Positions 1-7,819 of a DNA stretch of 64,000 bases are shown one piece after another (the stretch's first letter is position 1; each line of letters opens with the position of its first letter). The DNA comes from an uncultured Eggerthellaceae bacterium. GTDB lineage: Bacteria > Actinomycetota > Coriobacteriia > Coriobacteriales > Eggerthellaceae. The notes beneath the pieces are model-generated. The model was not told the origin of the DNA and ran no database searches. It saw only the letters and a program-made list of their open reading frames with translations. A program made the position numbers and the translations under genes. The stretch is from the NCBI GenBank assembly GCA_910584145.1, contig CAJTXX010000005.1, forward strand, positions 14,647 through 78,646, written 5' to 3'.

Positions 1-145
1 TGTCATCGAACTGCGTTGCGCTTGCGAGTACCGTCTTGCCGTAGGTACGAAACATAGCGACGTGAACCTTCCCATCCATCGGGTGGTACTTCTTCTGCGC
101 ATCCTTTGAAATGCTCTTTGCCTTTGAATCTCCGAACAGGCTCAT
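1..145 (-). CDS. Partial phage protein of unknown function
   Basis: Minus-strand reading frame that starts at ATG 145-143 behind a strong ribosome binding site (taaggaggaaat) and runs off the left edge, so only 48 residues are visible. They begin MSLFGDSKAK and are rich in Lys and Ser. I do not recognise the family. It follows the repressor gene on the same strand with a 9-bp gap, so it is probably co-transcribed with it in the lysogen; genes placed here in temperate phages are often expressed from the prophage. The integrase would be expected further left. Confidence 0.6.
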   Translation of the reverse strand, partial: MSLFGDSKAKSISKDAQKKYHPMDGKVHVAMFRTYGKTVLASATQFDD

Positions 146-154
146 ATTTCCTCC

Positions 155-841
155 TTAGAAGCTGTAATCGAACGGGGCGAATGTCCAGATAATCTTTCCA
201 AGCACGGAAACGCCACAATCGTCGTACTCGTTGTACATGAACGTCATCGGCTGGATGGTTGGGTCGTAGGAGTTGGGAAGCAATCGAATCCCGTTCTCCA
301 GCTTCTCAATCGCTTTCACGGTGGCAGTGCTGTTGTCGATGCTCACCGCGAAGGGGTCATGTGAGTTGGTTGGCTCTATGTCGTCAAAGTCAACGACAAC
401 GTAGAAGTTGTCATAGATGCCTCCAGCGTTAAAGGAGTTGCCTTTTATCTGCATTACTCCCAAACGGTGTCCCTTGTGCTCGTTGATTATCTTGGACGGC
501 ACAAGGTACGTGTCCTCGACATCAATCATTTCGATGGGAACCCCTGCGGCGATTGAACCGTAGAACGGAATCTCAACCCATGCGTTGCGGTCGTCGCCTA
601 AAGCGATGATGCTGTAAGTGTACTCAGGCGTTTTGTAATAAAAGTCGGAAATATCAGCACCGAATATGGTGCAAAGCTCTATCAGCGTATCGCCATCAGG
701 CTCTGTCCTTGCGTTCTCCCATGAAAGTATCGTCTTGCCGCTACGAGGCTTTTCAAGCATCGCTCCCAGCTTGTCGGCAGACCACTTCCTGCTCTCGCGA
801 AGCTCACGAATCTTCTTGCCTATGTATTCCTTCTGATTCAT
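155..841 (-). CDS. CI/LexA-type phage repressor (S24 peptidase)
   Basis: A 228-residue master repressor of lysogeny. Residues 1-65 form an HTH_3 (XRE) DNA-binding domain. The rest is a LexA/S24 self-cleaving domain with the Ala99-Gly100 cleavage pair (GSIAAGVP), Ser136 (KGNSFN) and Lys176 (TATVKAI) as the catalytic dyad. By family knowledge, RecA filaments stimulate cleavage and so induce the prophage. ATG 841 is preferred over the upstream in-frame GTG 859 because gaggg lies at the right distance from it, and GTG 859 would sit inside an operator palindrome. The divergent HTH gene at 1010 and four palindromes between them form the immunity switch. Confidence 0.9.
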   Translation of the reverse strand: MNQKEYIGKKIRELRESRKWSADKLGAMLEKPRSGKTILSWENARTEPDGDTLIELCTIFGADISDFYYKTPEYTYSIIALGDDRNAWVEIPFYGSIAAGVPIEMIDVEDTYLVPSKIINEHKGHRLGVMQIKGNSFNAGGIYDNFYVVVDFDDIEPTNSHDPFAVSIDNSTATVKAIEKLENGIRLLPNSYDPTIQPMTFMYNEYDDCGVSVLGKIIWTFAPFDYSF

Positions 842-857
842 TAGCGTTCCCTCGTTC

Positions 858-872
858 ACTACAAACTGTAGT
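858..872. promoter_or_regulatory. Immunity operator 1 (perfect palindrome)
   Basis: ACTACA-AAC-TGTAGT, a perfect 6-bp inverted repeat with a 3-bp spacer, just upstream of the repressor start. It shares the CTACA-N3-TGTAG core with three further sites before the divergent gene. The likely ligands are the repressor and the small HTH protein (inference). Confidence 0.7.
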
Positions 873-901
873 CATAAGTATAGCTATAGTCTCGGCAAAA
901 A

Positions 902-916
902 TCTACAAAATGTAAC
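902..916. promoter_or_regulatory. Immunity operator 2 (imperfect)
   Basis: TCTACA-AAA-TGTAAC: same core and spacer length as the other sites, with one arm degenerate. It lies midway between the two divergent regulator genes. Confidence 0.6.
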
Positions 917-933
917 TTTTTTCCGATTATCTG

Positions 934-962
934 TTGCAATGGGAACAAAATGTAGCTATAGT
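934..962 (+). promoter_or_regulatory. Rightward early promoter (PR-like)
   Basis: TTGCAA at 934-939 and TATAGT at 957-962 are separated by exactly 17 bp, a good sigma-70-type promoter reading into the small HTH gene and the early operon. Operator 3 occupies the spacer and operator 4 covers the expected transcription start, so repressor binding should block it. Confidence 0.65.
943..956. promoter_or_regulatory. Immunity operator 3 (imperfect)
   Basis: GAACA-AAA-TGTAGC inside the spacer of the rightward promoter. The right half-site is intact and the left is degenerate. Confidence 0.6.
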
Positions 963-969
963 ATTAGTC

Positions 970-986
970 GGCTACAAAATGTAGCC
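970..986. promoter_or_regulatory. Immunity operator 4 (perfect palindrome)
   Basis: GGCTACA-AAA-TGTAGCC, a perfect 7-bp inverted repeat. It is the most symmetrical of the four sites and lies just downstream of the PR-like -10 box. Confidence 0.7.
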
Positions 987-1009
987 ATACCGAAGGGAGG
1001 TGAAATTAC

Positions 1010-1204
1010 ATGAAAGCATACGAGGTCATCGCAGAAAAGGTCAAGGACGTAGGCATTACCAATGCCGAGCTTGGGCGACGCATTGGCATGGATTCCGAGC
1101 TGCTTCGTCGCTCTCTCATAGGCGAGCGAAAAATCATTGCAGATGAAATGGTTGCGCTCTGCACGGAACTCGACCTCAACATTGCGGACTTCCACAAGAA
1201 CTAG
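1010..1204 (+). CDS. Small HTH regulator (Cro-like)
   Basis: A 64-residue protein almost entirely made of one helix-turn-helix domain (about residues 8-60, with the turn around AELGRRIGMD). It starts at ATG 1010 behind aagggaggtg. It is divergent from the CI-type repressor and is the first gene after the rightward promoter, the usual place of Cro. It presumably binds the same CTACA-N3-TGTAG sites and shuts off repressor synthesis. No dimerisation domain is visible beyond the HTH fold. Confidence 0.75.
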   Translation: MKAYEVIAEKVKDVGITNAELGRRIGMDSELLRRSLIGERKIIADEMVALCTELDLNIADFHKN

Positions 1205-1221
1205 CAGAGAAAGGAGGGCGT

Positions 1222-1368
1222 GTGAAAGCACCGCCAGAACAAGCCGTGTTTGAGCAAGGCAAGCACACAGTTCAGACGAGGCACGGAACGGTCGTATTCG
1301 ACATACCGAAGCCCATCACCTTGCAGCAGTTCTCTAAAGCGTTCGCCGCGATGATGGAAGGAGCGTGA
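1222..1368 (+). CDS. Small phage protein, 48 aa
   Basis: Short frame with GTG start at 1222 behind gaaaggaggg, ending at TGA 1366-1368. The product begins VKAPPEQAVFEQGKHTVQTR and has no cysteine or membrane segment. It is tightly packed between the HTH gene and the next membrane protein (the latter starts 1 bp after its stop), which supports real translation in the early operon. Function unknown. Confidence 0.6.
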   Translation: MKAPPEQAVFEQGKHTVQTRHGTVVFDIPKPITLQQFSKAFAAMMEGA

Positions 1369-1369
1369 A

Positions 1370-1669
1370 ATGCAACAGAGACAAAAGAATGCGCCCCGCC
1401 AGCGGACAACTGAAAGAGGCGCAAAGCACACAGCCAAAAGGCCGCGTAACAGCTCAAATTATAGCACCGTCAGACCAACCGCTCCAAGGCGTGACTTCGT
1501 TATGCCAAACGAGCAAGAGCGCGAGAAGCGCAAGGTTCGAGTGCTGGACGTGATTAACGTCATCGTGATTATCGCGTGCCTGTTCACCTGCCTATGGGGT
1601 GGCGCGATGATGTACCAACGCGGGTACGACGCTGGCTACCACTACGCGACGGAGGTGGAGCAGCGATGA
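1370..1669 (+). CDS. Small single-pass membrane protein
   Basis: A 99-residue protein with a very basic N-terminal half (about 55 residues rich in Arg, Lys and Gln) and one membrane helix at about residues 62-82 (VINVIVIIACLFTCLWGGAM), then a short tail. The positive-inside rule predicts a cytoplasmic N-terminus. ATG 1370 follows gaaggagcg. Function unknown; early placement suggests a role in the host takeover phase. Its stop overlaps the next start (ATGA). Confidence 0.65.
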   Translation: MQQRQKNAPRQRTTERGAKHTAKRPRNSSNYSTVRPTAPRRDFVMPNEQEREKRKVRVLDVINVIVIIACLFTCLWGGAMMYQRGYDAGYHYATEVEQR

Positions 1670-2028
1670 AAACTGAAACCAAGTTCGTTGCACTGCTCGA
1701 CAGGATGACGTGTATCCCATGTCTGGCGATGCGCTATACAGCCGAGAACATTGGTGAGCGCGCAATGTTCAAGCGTCATGGCTTTGGTGGCTCACCTGAT
1801 GACAGGTACACGTTCTTCTACCTACCGAACTCCAATACTTGCTCATATGACCCCAACAAACTCGGCGATGACTACACCGCTGGCACGTGCTGTTCTTACA
1901 TGCGCGACCATTGGGATGAAATCGAAAGCGGGTCGGTGCTTGATGCGGAGTTCCTGAGAGGGGAGAGGAACGAGCCTAAATCATGGGGTAACGAGTATGC
2001 CCTAGACATGTTAGAGGTGCTGGAATGA
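1666..2028 (+). CDS. Phage protein of unknown function, 120 aa
   Basis: Start chosen at ATG 1666, which overlaps the stop of the preceding gene (ATGA) and follows ggaggtggag; a longer frame upstream is only a shadow of the neighbour. It contains a CIPC motif near residue 17 and two adjacent cysteines (TCCSY) further on, so metal binding is possible. No family recognised. It is translationally coupled on both sides. Confidence 0.65.
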   Translation: MKTETKFVALLDRMTCIPCLAMRYTAENIGERAMFKRHGFGGSPDDRYTFFYLPNSNTCSYDPNKLGDDYTAGTCCSYMRDHWDEIESGSVLDAEFLRGERNEPKSWGNEYALDMLEVLE

Positions 2029-2423
2029 GTAAGCCGATTCCCTCACCGCACAAGCGCAGCTTCACCATCACGGGCGAACGTCTGCATAACGGGCGCAAGA
2101 TTGCCTACCAGACTTGGTGCTGGGTCGAGAAGAACAAGGATGCGTTCTTCGCCATCCATGACTATCTCGAAGAGCTTGCGGCGCAAGGCTGTAAAGGGCG
2201 CGTGCGCGACCGCGTTGCCGTTTGGTGCGTTGAGCATGGCATCAAGGTCGGCGACGAGGAGTTCACGTTCAGCAATTCATTCTGGGCTGGAATCTCCCGC
2301 TACATGGTTCTCTACGACGATTCGCTGCTCGGGCATCCAATCGAGTTCAGGGACAGCGACATCGACTGCTACGGGCTGCTGCCCGTCTCTTACCTACCTA
2401 ATCTCAGAAAGGACGATAACTGA
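2025..2423 (+). CDS. Phage protein of unknown function, 132 aa
   Basis: Starts at ATG 2025, overlapping the previous stop by 4 bp. The 132-residue soluble protein is mixed alpha/beta in composition, with many aromatic residues. I see no diagnostic motif. Its place in the run of tightly overlapping early genes suggests a shared messenger and coupled translation. Confidence 0.65.
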   Translation: MSKPIPSPHKRSFTITGERLHNGRKIAYQTWCWVEKNKDAFFAIHDYLEELAAQGCKGRVRDRVAVWCVEHGIKVGDEEFTFSNSFWAGISRYMVLYDDSLLGHPIEFRDSDIDCYGLLPVSYLPNLRKDDN

Positions 2424-2764
2424 TGTTTGGAAAGAAATACAACACTGCAACGACCGACGAAATGCCGACCACTCAGCCCCTCACCGCAGGATGCGGACGC
2501 GTCGTCACGGTCGAGGAGCTTCTTGCCATCGCCGACCAGTTCAACGAAAAGCGAACCACTCACGAGGAAGATGTGTATATCGCTGGGTTCATATCTGGTC
2601 TGCAATTTGGTGGTGTCCCTGCCGATAAGGAAGTTTACGGCATGGATGTGACTTCTTTCGAGGAAAACGCTTATGCGTGGTTCGCCCATGACATGATGAA
2701 GGATGAAATGCGCATGGTCATCGACATCCTGCAAGGAATCATTGGTGATGACGATGCCGAGTAA
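2423..2764 (+). CDS. Phage protein of unknown function, 113 aa
   Basis: ATG 2423 shares its first base with the TGA of the preceding gene. The product is acidic, particularly at its C-terminus (GDDDAE), and is mostly helical by composition. No recognised family. The next gene starts inside its 3' end. Confidence 0.65.
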   Translation: MFGKKYNTATTDEMPTTQPLTAGCGRVVTVEELLAIADQFNEKRTTHEEDVYIAGFISGLQFGGVPADKEVYGMDVTSFEENAYAWFAHDMMKDEMRMVIDILQGIIGDDDAE

Positions 2765-4106
2765 GGATTACGGCTCGCTCAAAGTCACCGACCTCAAAGG
2801 TCTGTGCAAGGAGCGCGGCATAAGCGTTCCGAAGGGCGCGAAGAAGGATGACATTGTTCGCTTGCTCGTGGATGACGATTCCACAGGCGAGCCTGTTGTC
2901 GTCGAGGCCGAGGTCATCGAAGAGCCAGAGCCGACCGCTGAGAAGGGTCTAGCGGTCACATACAACGCTGGGTCTATTCAGGCGAACTTCGATGCACTCG
3001 AAGCGTTCATGGACGACGCTATCGCGCAGTACGACGGCTGGGAGCCATCTGCTGACAACAAGAACGACCTCGAATCAATCAAAGCCGTCAAGAAGGAGTT
3101 CAAGGGAATCATCGACGGCATAGAGACGAGGCGCAAGGAAGTCAACAGAGCCTACACGCCGCCGCTCGATGCTTTCAACGCACGATGCAAGGGAGTGGTT
3201 GAGAAGGGTAAGGCTTTCTATGAGAAGCTGCGTAACGTCGAGCGCGAAGCCGACGAATACTACAAGGCCGACAAAAAGAACGAGCTGCGCGAGCATTACG
3301 AGGGTTTCGCTGGCTTGCTGCTGGAGGTCGTTCCCTACGAGCGGATTCACGATGACAGGTGGCTCCTCAAAGGAACGAACATCCAAGACGCAAAGGCTGA
3401 AATCGAGAGCAAGGTAGAGAAGATAGCTGGCGACCGCGAAGCTATCAAGGAAATGCACCTAGAGTTCGAGAACGACGCTCTAACGGTGTTTTATCAGACG
3501 CTCGACTTCGGAGAGGCCATCAAGTACGCACGGAAACTCGAAGAGGACAAGCGCAAGGTTCAGGAAATGGAAGCCGAGCTTGCGCGGCAGAACTCTCAGA
3601 CCATCCCAGAGGATGATGCCTACTCAGGTGGTGCAGACGCTTATGAGGCCGAGTGCGTTGCGGATGGCATGGAGCCAGAGCAACCGCCAGCGGACTACGT
3701 TCCCTATGAGCCGCAAGACCCCATGACGATGGAGCAAGAACATCAGGCGTACAACCCGCCCAGCACCTACCAGCCGCCAGCACCAGAGCCGCAGCAATAC
3801 GACCAAAATGTAACGGTCGATTCGCTTATAAATCAGGCCATCGAGCTTTCAGGCGGCATGGTTAAAGACGTTTTCAAGGCCGTGGTCAATCGAATCCCAA
3901 CCCAGTTCGGAGCCAATGACGCACCTGCCCCCTGCGTTGCTATCTTCGAGGCCGCTACGCCGCGCCAGATGGACTTGATAGGCAAGTGCGCAGGAGCGGT
4001 CGGCACGACCATGCGCTTCTACCACGGGTCTATGCAGGAGGCGTATCAGGCTTGGTATCAGGAGCAAGCAAGCAAGCAAGAGGGAGGTACGTGGTATGTC
4101 CGATGA
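2748..4106 (+). CDS. SAP-domain / DUF1351 recombination-associated protein
   Basis: A 452-residue protein. Residues about 8-40 resemble a SAP/HeH-type nucleic-acid-binding motif (LKVTDLKGLCKERGISVPKG). Residues about 60-280 match the DUF1351 family, rich in charged helices (coiled coil around ETRRKEVNRAYTPPLDAF). A Pro/Gln-rich linker follows, then a C-terminal domain of about 90 residues. DUF1351 proteins sit beside phage single-strand annealing proteins, and here the next gene is an ERF homologue, so a role in phage recombination is likely. Start ATG 2748 is preferred (aaggaa upstream); ATG 2754 is an alternative. The longer upstream frame is a shadow. Confidence 0.75.
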   Translation: MTMPSKDYGSLKVTDLKGLCKERGISVPKGAKKDDIVRLLVDDDSTGEPVVVEAEVIEEPEPTAEKGLAVTYNAGSIQANFDALEAFMDDAIAQYDGWEPSADNKNDLESIKAVKKEFKGIIDGIETRRKEVNRAYTPPLDAFNARCKGVVEKGKAFYEKLRNVEREADEYYKADKKNELREHYEGFAGLLLEVVPYERIHDDRWLLKGTNIQDAKAEIESKVEKIAGDREAIKEMHLEFENDALTVFYQTLDFGEAIKYARKLEEDKRKVQEMEAELARQNSQTIPEDDAYSGGADAYEAECVADGMEPEQPPADYVPYEPQDPMTMEQEHQAYNPPSTYQPPAPEPQQYDQNVTVDSLINQAIELSGGMVKDVFKAVVNRIPTQFGANDAPAPCVAIFEAATPRQMDLIGKCAGAVGTTMRFYHGSMQEAYQAWYQEQASKQEGGTWYVR

Positions 4107-4686
4107 ACCTACACCCATCTTGGTCAAACTGCTCGAAATCCAGCGCGACCTGAATGTTCCTAAAGAGCGTTGGAACAAGTTCGGCGGCTTCTACTCTCGT
4201 TCCAAAGAGGACATCTTGGAGGCTGCTAAGCCTATGGCTCACGAGCGTGGCTGCGTCATCAAGGTAGACGACGAGCCTATATTCGTCTGCGCTGGAGGCG
4301 TTGATGAATCTCCTTGGGTCTACATGAAGTCCACGGCTTGCCTTGTCGATGTTGAGACTGGCGAGGTGGTGCAAGCCACAGGCTATGCGCGAGAGCCTTA
4401 TGCCAAGACCAAGCAGGACGCAAGCCAGCTCACGGGAGGCGCAAGCTCCTACGCAGGTAAGCGTGCGCTTGGCAACCTGTTTGCAATCGACGACACCGCC
4501 GATACGGACAACATAAGCCAAGAGCCTACGCAAGCAGAGCCTCCAGCAAGCGGAAGCTTCAATGTGAAGTGCCAGAACTGTGGCCGTGCCTACTCTATGC
4601 CTGACCGTGCGACGTTCGATGCCCTGCAACACGACCCGAACGGCTGCAACTGCGGCATCAATGCCGTATGGAAGGTGGTCGCCTGA
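4096..4686 (+). CDS. ERF-family single-strand annealing recombinase
   Basis: A 196-residue Erf-type protein, which in phages anneals complementary single strands for genome circularisation and recombination. ERF features are the N-terminal FYSRSKEDILEAAKP segment (about residues 32-46) and the GGASSYAGKRALGNLFAIDD motif near residues 115-134. The C-terminal 45 residues carry a four-cysteine ribbon (CQNC and CNCG), probably zinc-binding. It overlaps the SAP/DUF1351 gene by 11 bp and lies two genes upstream of ssb, a typical recombination module. Confidence 0.88.
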   Translation: MSDEPTPILVKLLEIQRDLNVPKERWNKFGGFYSRSKEDILEAAKPMAHERGCVIKVDDEPIFVCAGGVDESPWVYMKSTACLVDVETGEVVQATGYAREPYAKTKQDASQLTGGASSYAGKRALGNLFAIDDTADTDNISQEPTQAEPPASGSFNVKCQNCGRAYSMPDRATFDALQHDPNGCNCGINAVWKVVA

Positions 4687-5051
4687 TGGGGTACGAGGGC
4701 TATGACGGGCTGACCGAATACCAGCAGGAGCTTGCCTTGTTCGACGAGGCAGAGGCGCATCTGGAGGCAATGCGCGAGGCAGGTTTTCAGGCATCTGCGA
4801 ACGAGGCCGAGTACAAGAAAGCCATCGCCCTAGAGACGGTCAACCTTCAAGCGTTAGGCGTTCCAGCAACCCTTATCAGAGACAGGGTTCGCGGCATTCC
4901 CTACGTTGCCGAGCTGGAGCAGCAAGCCAAGAACTCGAACACCATCCGAGACGTTGAACACGAGCTAAGCCAACTGAAAAAGAAACGCGCTCACGCCATC
5001 CATGAGGAGCGTATGCGTGAGTACGGAAGTCCACAAGGAGGAAGTTACTAA
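4686..5051 (+). CDS. Coiled-coil phage protein, 121 aa
   Basis: Start chosen at ATG 4686 (ATGA-type overlap with the ERF gene; ggaaggtgg upstream) rather than the in-frame ATG 4668 inside the ERF gene. The product is charged and almost wholly helical, with a coiled-coil look in its C-terminal half (ELEQQAKNSN and VEHELSQLKKK). It lies between the annealing protein and SSB, so a helper role in recombination or replication is plausible but unproven. Confidence 0.65.
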   Translation: MGYEGYDGLTEYQQELALFDEAEAHLEAMREAGFQASANEAEYKKAIALETVNLQALGVPATLIRDRVRGIPYVAELEQQAKNSNTIRDVEHELSQLKKKRAHAIHEERMREYGSPQGGSY

Positions 5052-5653
5052 TGAGCATCAATTGCGTTGTCATAAGCGGGAATCTGACGAAAGACCCAGA
5101 GCTGCGCACTACGGCATCTGGCATGGCGGTTCTCTCGCTTGGAGTTGCGGTGAACGACCGCCAGAAGAACAAACAGACGGGCGAGTGGGAGGACTACGCC
5201 AACTTCGTCGATTGCACCATGTTCGGAGAGCGAGGAGCCAAGATTCAGCAATACCTCTCAAAAGGCTCGAAGGTCACGATTGAGGGCAAGCTGCATTACT
5301 CGTCATGGGAGAAGGATGGACAGAAGCGGAGCAAGATTGAGGTCTTTGTCGATGACATCGACTTTATGAGCAAGGACAACTCCCAGCAGCAGCAAGGGCA
5401 ATATCAGCCCCCTCAAACCTACGGAGGAGGTCAGCAGGGCTATCAGCAGCCTCCGCAGCAGTACGGAGGCCAGCAGTATCAGAACGCCCCGCAGCAGGGC
5501 TATCAGCCGCCACAGCAGGGTTATGGCGCAACACAGGGCAACCAGTACGGGCAGGGCTATCAGCAGCCACCAGAGCAGCAGCAGATGAACTACAGCGCAC
5601 CGCCTATGCCCGACCCTACGACGAGTGTCTATGACGAGGACATTCCCTTTTAG
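5051..5653 (+). CDS. ssb: Single-stranded DNA-binding protein
   Basis: A 200-residue bacterial-type SSB. The OB fold covers residues 1-110 (SINCVVISGNLTKDPELR at the start, then FVDCTMFGERGAKIQQYLSK). It is followed by a long Gln/Gly/Tyr/Pro linker and ends in the acidic tip DEDIPF, the docking peptide for SSB partner proteins. Phages use such proteins to coat replication intermediates and to work with annealing proteins such as the ERF protein just upstream. Its start overlaps the preceding stop by one base. Confidence 0.95.
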   Translation: MSINCVVISGNLTKDPELRTTASGMAVLSLGVAVNDRQKNKQTGEWEDYANFVDCTMFGERGAKIQQYLSKGSKVTIEGKLHYSSWEKDGQKRSKIEVFVDDIDFMSKDNSQQQQGQYQPPQTYGGGQQGYQQPPQQYGGQQYQNAPQQGYQPPQQGYGATQGNQYGQGYQQPPEQQQMNYSAPPMPDPTTSVYDEDIPF

Positions 5654-5681
5654 GGAAGAGGAAGAAACGGACGAAGCATCA

Positions 5682-6383
5682 ATGAACATTCTCGAATCAC
5701 ATATCGAGGGTGCGCAGGAGTTCGAGCCGCGCGAGCGTGAGCAGATATATCGGGCAATCATCGAGTACCTGTACTACGGCGATGAACCCGATTATCTAAA
5801 AGGTGGCGCAAAAGGCTACTTCATAGCCATCAAGCCGACCTTGGACACGCATCACGCTCGCAGGGAAGCTGGCAAGAAAGGCGGGAGGCCGAAAAAGCAA
5901 ATCGAAAGCAATCCCAACGCTGACGAGGTTTCAAACGAAAACCAAACTGAAAAGCAAACGAAAACCAAACTGGAAAGCAAACGGAAAGCAAAGCGAAAGC
6001 AAGCGGCAAAGCAAAGCGAAAGCGATATTGATATTGATATTGATATTGATATTGATGATTCACCTAACGGTGAATCTAATGTCGAGCAAATCCCTTACGA
6101 GGAAATCATCGCTTATCTGAACGAGCAAGCCGTCAAGAACTTCAAGGTTTCAAAGAAAGCCAAGGAGCTTATCCGCGCAAGATGGAAAGAGGGTTACAGG
6201 CTCGATGACTTCAAGAAGGTCATCGACAACAAGTGCGCTCACTGGTTAGACAAGGTGGATATGCGCCCTTACCTCCAGCCCTCCACGCTTTTCGCCGTCA
6301 GCCATTTCGACGAATACCTGAACCACACACCCACTACGAAAACAAAGAAAGGAGGCGGTGACTTTGGAAAATACGCCGATTAA
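5682..6383 (+). CDS. Phage replication initiator (replisome organiser)
   Basis: A 233-residue protein. The N-terminal 70 residues resemble DUF6291. The middle is a low-complexity Lys/Gln/Thr/Asn linker ending in five Asp-Ile repeats. The C-terminal 80 residues match the Phg_2220_C replisome-organiser domain (EEIIAYLNEQAVKNFKVSKK, WLDKV, MRPYLQPSTLF). Such proteins bind the phage origin and recruit the helicase loader, encoded by the next gene. Start ATG 5682 avoids overlap with ssb; an earlier start at 5625 is possible. The linker-coding DNA holds direct repeats and an AT-rich hexamer array that may be the origin itself. Confidence 0.8.
   Translation: MNILESHIEGAQEFEPREREQIYRAIIEYLYYGDEPDYLKGGAKGYFIAIKPTLDTHHARREAGKKGGRPKKQIESNPNADEVSNENQTEKQTKTKLESKRKAKRKQAAKQSESDIDIDIDIDIDDSPNGESNVEQIPYEEIIAYLNEQAVKNFKVSKKAKELIRARWKEGYRLDDFKKVIDNKCAHWLDKVDMRPYLQPSTLFAVSHFDEYLNHTPTTKTKKGGGDFGKYAD
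5890..6076. other. Candidate phage replication origin inside the initiator gene
   Basis: Repeated AAAGCAAACG/AAAGCAAAGCG-like units run from about 5890 to 6023. Five perfect GATATT hexamers follow at 6024-6053, then a perfect 8-bp inverted repeat GATTCACC-taac-GGTGAATC at 6057-6076. Iterons followed by an AT-rich stretch inside the initiator gene is the layout of the lambda origin in gene O. The alternative is that the repeats only reflect a low-complexity protein linker. Confidence 0.45.
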
Positions 6384-7086
6384 ATGCGAATACTGCGGCA
6401 AGGAGCTCAAACAGCAGAGCTACGGGAAGATAGGCAATCGTGAGTTCCTGATGCCGTTGCCATGCAAATGCAAAGAAGCCACCACTGCGCGTGAACGCCA
6501 AGAGCAGGAATGGAAGGAGCGCGAAGTACAAGAAGCCAAGAAACGGCGCGAGCATCAGTTCGAGAGGGCGGGAATCATGCCCTACTGGAGAGAGCGTTGT
6601 CAGCCGAACAGCGATTATCGAGCCGTCCTTGCAACGGGCAAGGGGCTTTACATCGACGGCAAGATAGGCACGGGAAAGACGCATCTGGCTGTCTGCATCG
6701 CTATGGATTGCCTAGAAATCGGATGGAGCGTGAAGCTCACGTCCATGCGTGACATCACCCGACAGCTTAGAGCGACATGGGGTGAGAGGGGCATTGACGA
6801 GGAAGGTGTGTTTGCAAGGCTCATGCGCCCGCGCGTCCTCATTCTCGACGACCTAGGCAAGGAGAGCATGACGGAGGCGGTTCTGCGTGACCTGTTCGAC
6901 CTCGTAGACATGCGCAAGGACAGGATGCTTCCAATCATCGTTACCACGAACTACGAGAAGCCTGAGCTTGTCGCTCGGATGTCTCATGGTTTGGATGACA
7001 CCACGACGGCTGAATCCATCGTCTCTAGGCTGTTCGAGATAACGCAGCGTGTTCCCGTCAACGGCGAGGACAGGAGGCTGCAATGA
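6364..7086 (+). CDS. DnaC-like AAA+ helicase loader
   Basis: A 240-residue ATPase that loads the replicative helicase. It has an N-terminal zinc-binding segment (CEYC and CKC within the first 45 residues), a charged linker helix, Walker A GKIGTGKTH (about residues 99-107), Walker B VLILDDLG (about 158-165) and an arginine-bearing C-terminus. TTG 6364 is chosen as start because aaaggagg ends 7 bp before it; the GTG at 6358 is too close to that site. It directly follows the replisome organiser, as in many siphoviruses. Confidence 0.88.
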   Translation: MENTPIKCEYCGKELKQQSYGKIGNREFLMPLPCKCKEATTARERQEQEWKEREVQEAKKRREHQFERAGIMPYWRERCQPNSDYRAVLATGKGLYIDGKIGTGKTHLAVCIAMDCLEIGWSVKLTSMRDITRQLRATWGERGIDEEGVFARLMRPRVLILDDLGKESMTEAVLRDLFDLVDMRKDRMLPIIVTTNYEKPELVARMSHGLDDTTTAESIVSRLFEITQRVPVNGEDRRLQ

Positions 7087-7352
7087 TGGAGGTCAACATC
7101 AATCCATTAGCACGGCCTTGCCTCGTTTCCTCTTACCGTGAGCAGAAGCGTAAAGCCTTGTTCCACCGATGGTTTGAACAGCAGTGGACGGTTGGTGCGG
7201 AGGTGACTATTGGCGGCAGACCTGCTGGGCAGATGTCGCGGCTGTATGCGATTGTCGAATATGAGGATGGCACCGTTGGTGCGGTTGATTATCCCTGCAT
7301 CACGTTCGCGCCAGCCGACTTTAACGATTACTCGTGGGGGTGGTGCGAATGA
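7083..7352 (+). CDS. Phage protein of unknown function, 89 aa
   Basis: Two consecutive ATG codons (7083 and 7086) overlap the end of the helicase loader. The product is beta-rich, with a Gly-rich central part (VTIGGRPAGQ) and an aromatic C-terminus (DYSWGWCE). It could be a small SH3/OB-like barrel, but no family is recognised. Confidence 0.6.
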   Translation: MMEVNINPLARPCLVSSYREQKRKALFHRWFEQQWTVGAEVTIGGRPAGQMSRLYAIVEYEDGTVGAVDYPCITFAPADFNDYSWGWCE

Positions 7353-7819
7353 GCTTCCGACCCACGATGACGCAGCTTCAAGGACTGCCCTACGAGATAG
7401 CCGAGTGCTACGGCAAGCCTCATATCGGATGCTACTACGCAAGCGATAGCGTCAAGAGCCATAAGCGCAAAGATGGCGTTCACTGCCTCTGTTGTGGGAT
7501 GCCAGCCACGAACGCGCACCACAACCCGCCGTTGAGCCGAGGCCATTCATTCAGCCTTGTTACGTCGAAGGAAATCTACGTTCTGAAACCTGCCCTGTTC
7601 GCGCTCTGTGGAAGTGGCACTACGGGATGCCACAACGGATTTCATGGCGGTGCGAGATACAAGGCGGAGTGGATTTGGCTCTCTGACGAGTACGCCGAAA
7701 TGTGGTGGAACGGCGAGCTGCTGGATACCTGCGCACCTCACAGCAAGGAGCTTTACTGCTTCGGCTACTGGCGCATCACTGACAAGCTGCGAGGAACGAG
7801 TTTCGAGGTGAGCGTGTGA
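7349..7819 (+). CDS. HNH-type putative endonuclease
   Basis: A 156-residue protein with a zinc-binding HNH layout: CLCCG near residue 46, AHHN about nine residues later, a second metal pair around CGSGTTGCHNGFH. His-His, Asn and His are in the expected order for a beta-beta-alpha metal finger nuclease. Phage HNH proteins near replication genes can process recombination intermediates or act as homing nucleases; which applies here is unclear. Start ATG 7349 overlaps the preceding stop and follows gggggtgg. Confidence 0.65.
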   Translation: MSFRPTMTQLQGLPYEIAECYGKPHIGCYYASDSVKSHKRKDGVHCLCCGMPATNAHHNPPLSRGHSFSLVTSKEIYVLKPALFALCGSGTTGCHNGFHGGARYKAEWIWLSDEYAEMWWNGELLDTCAPHSKELYCFGYWRITDKLRGTSFEVSV

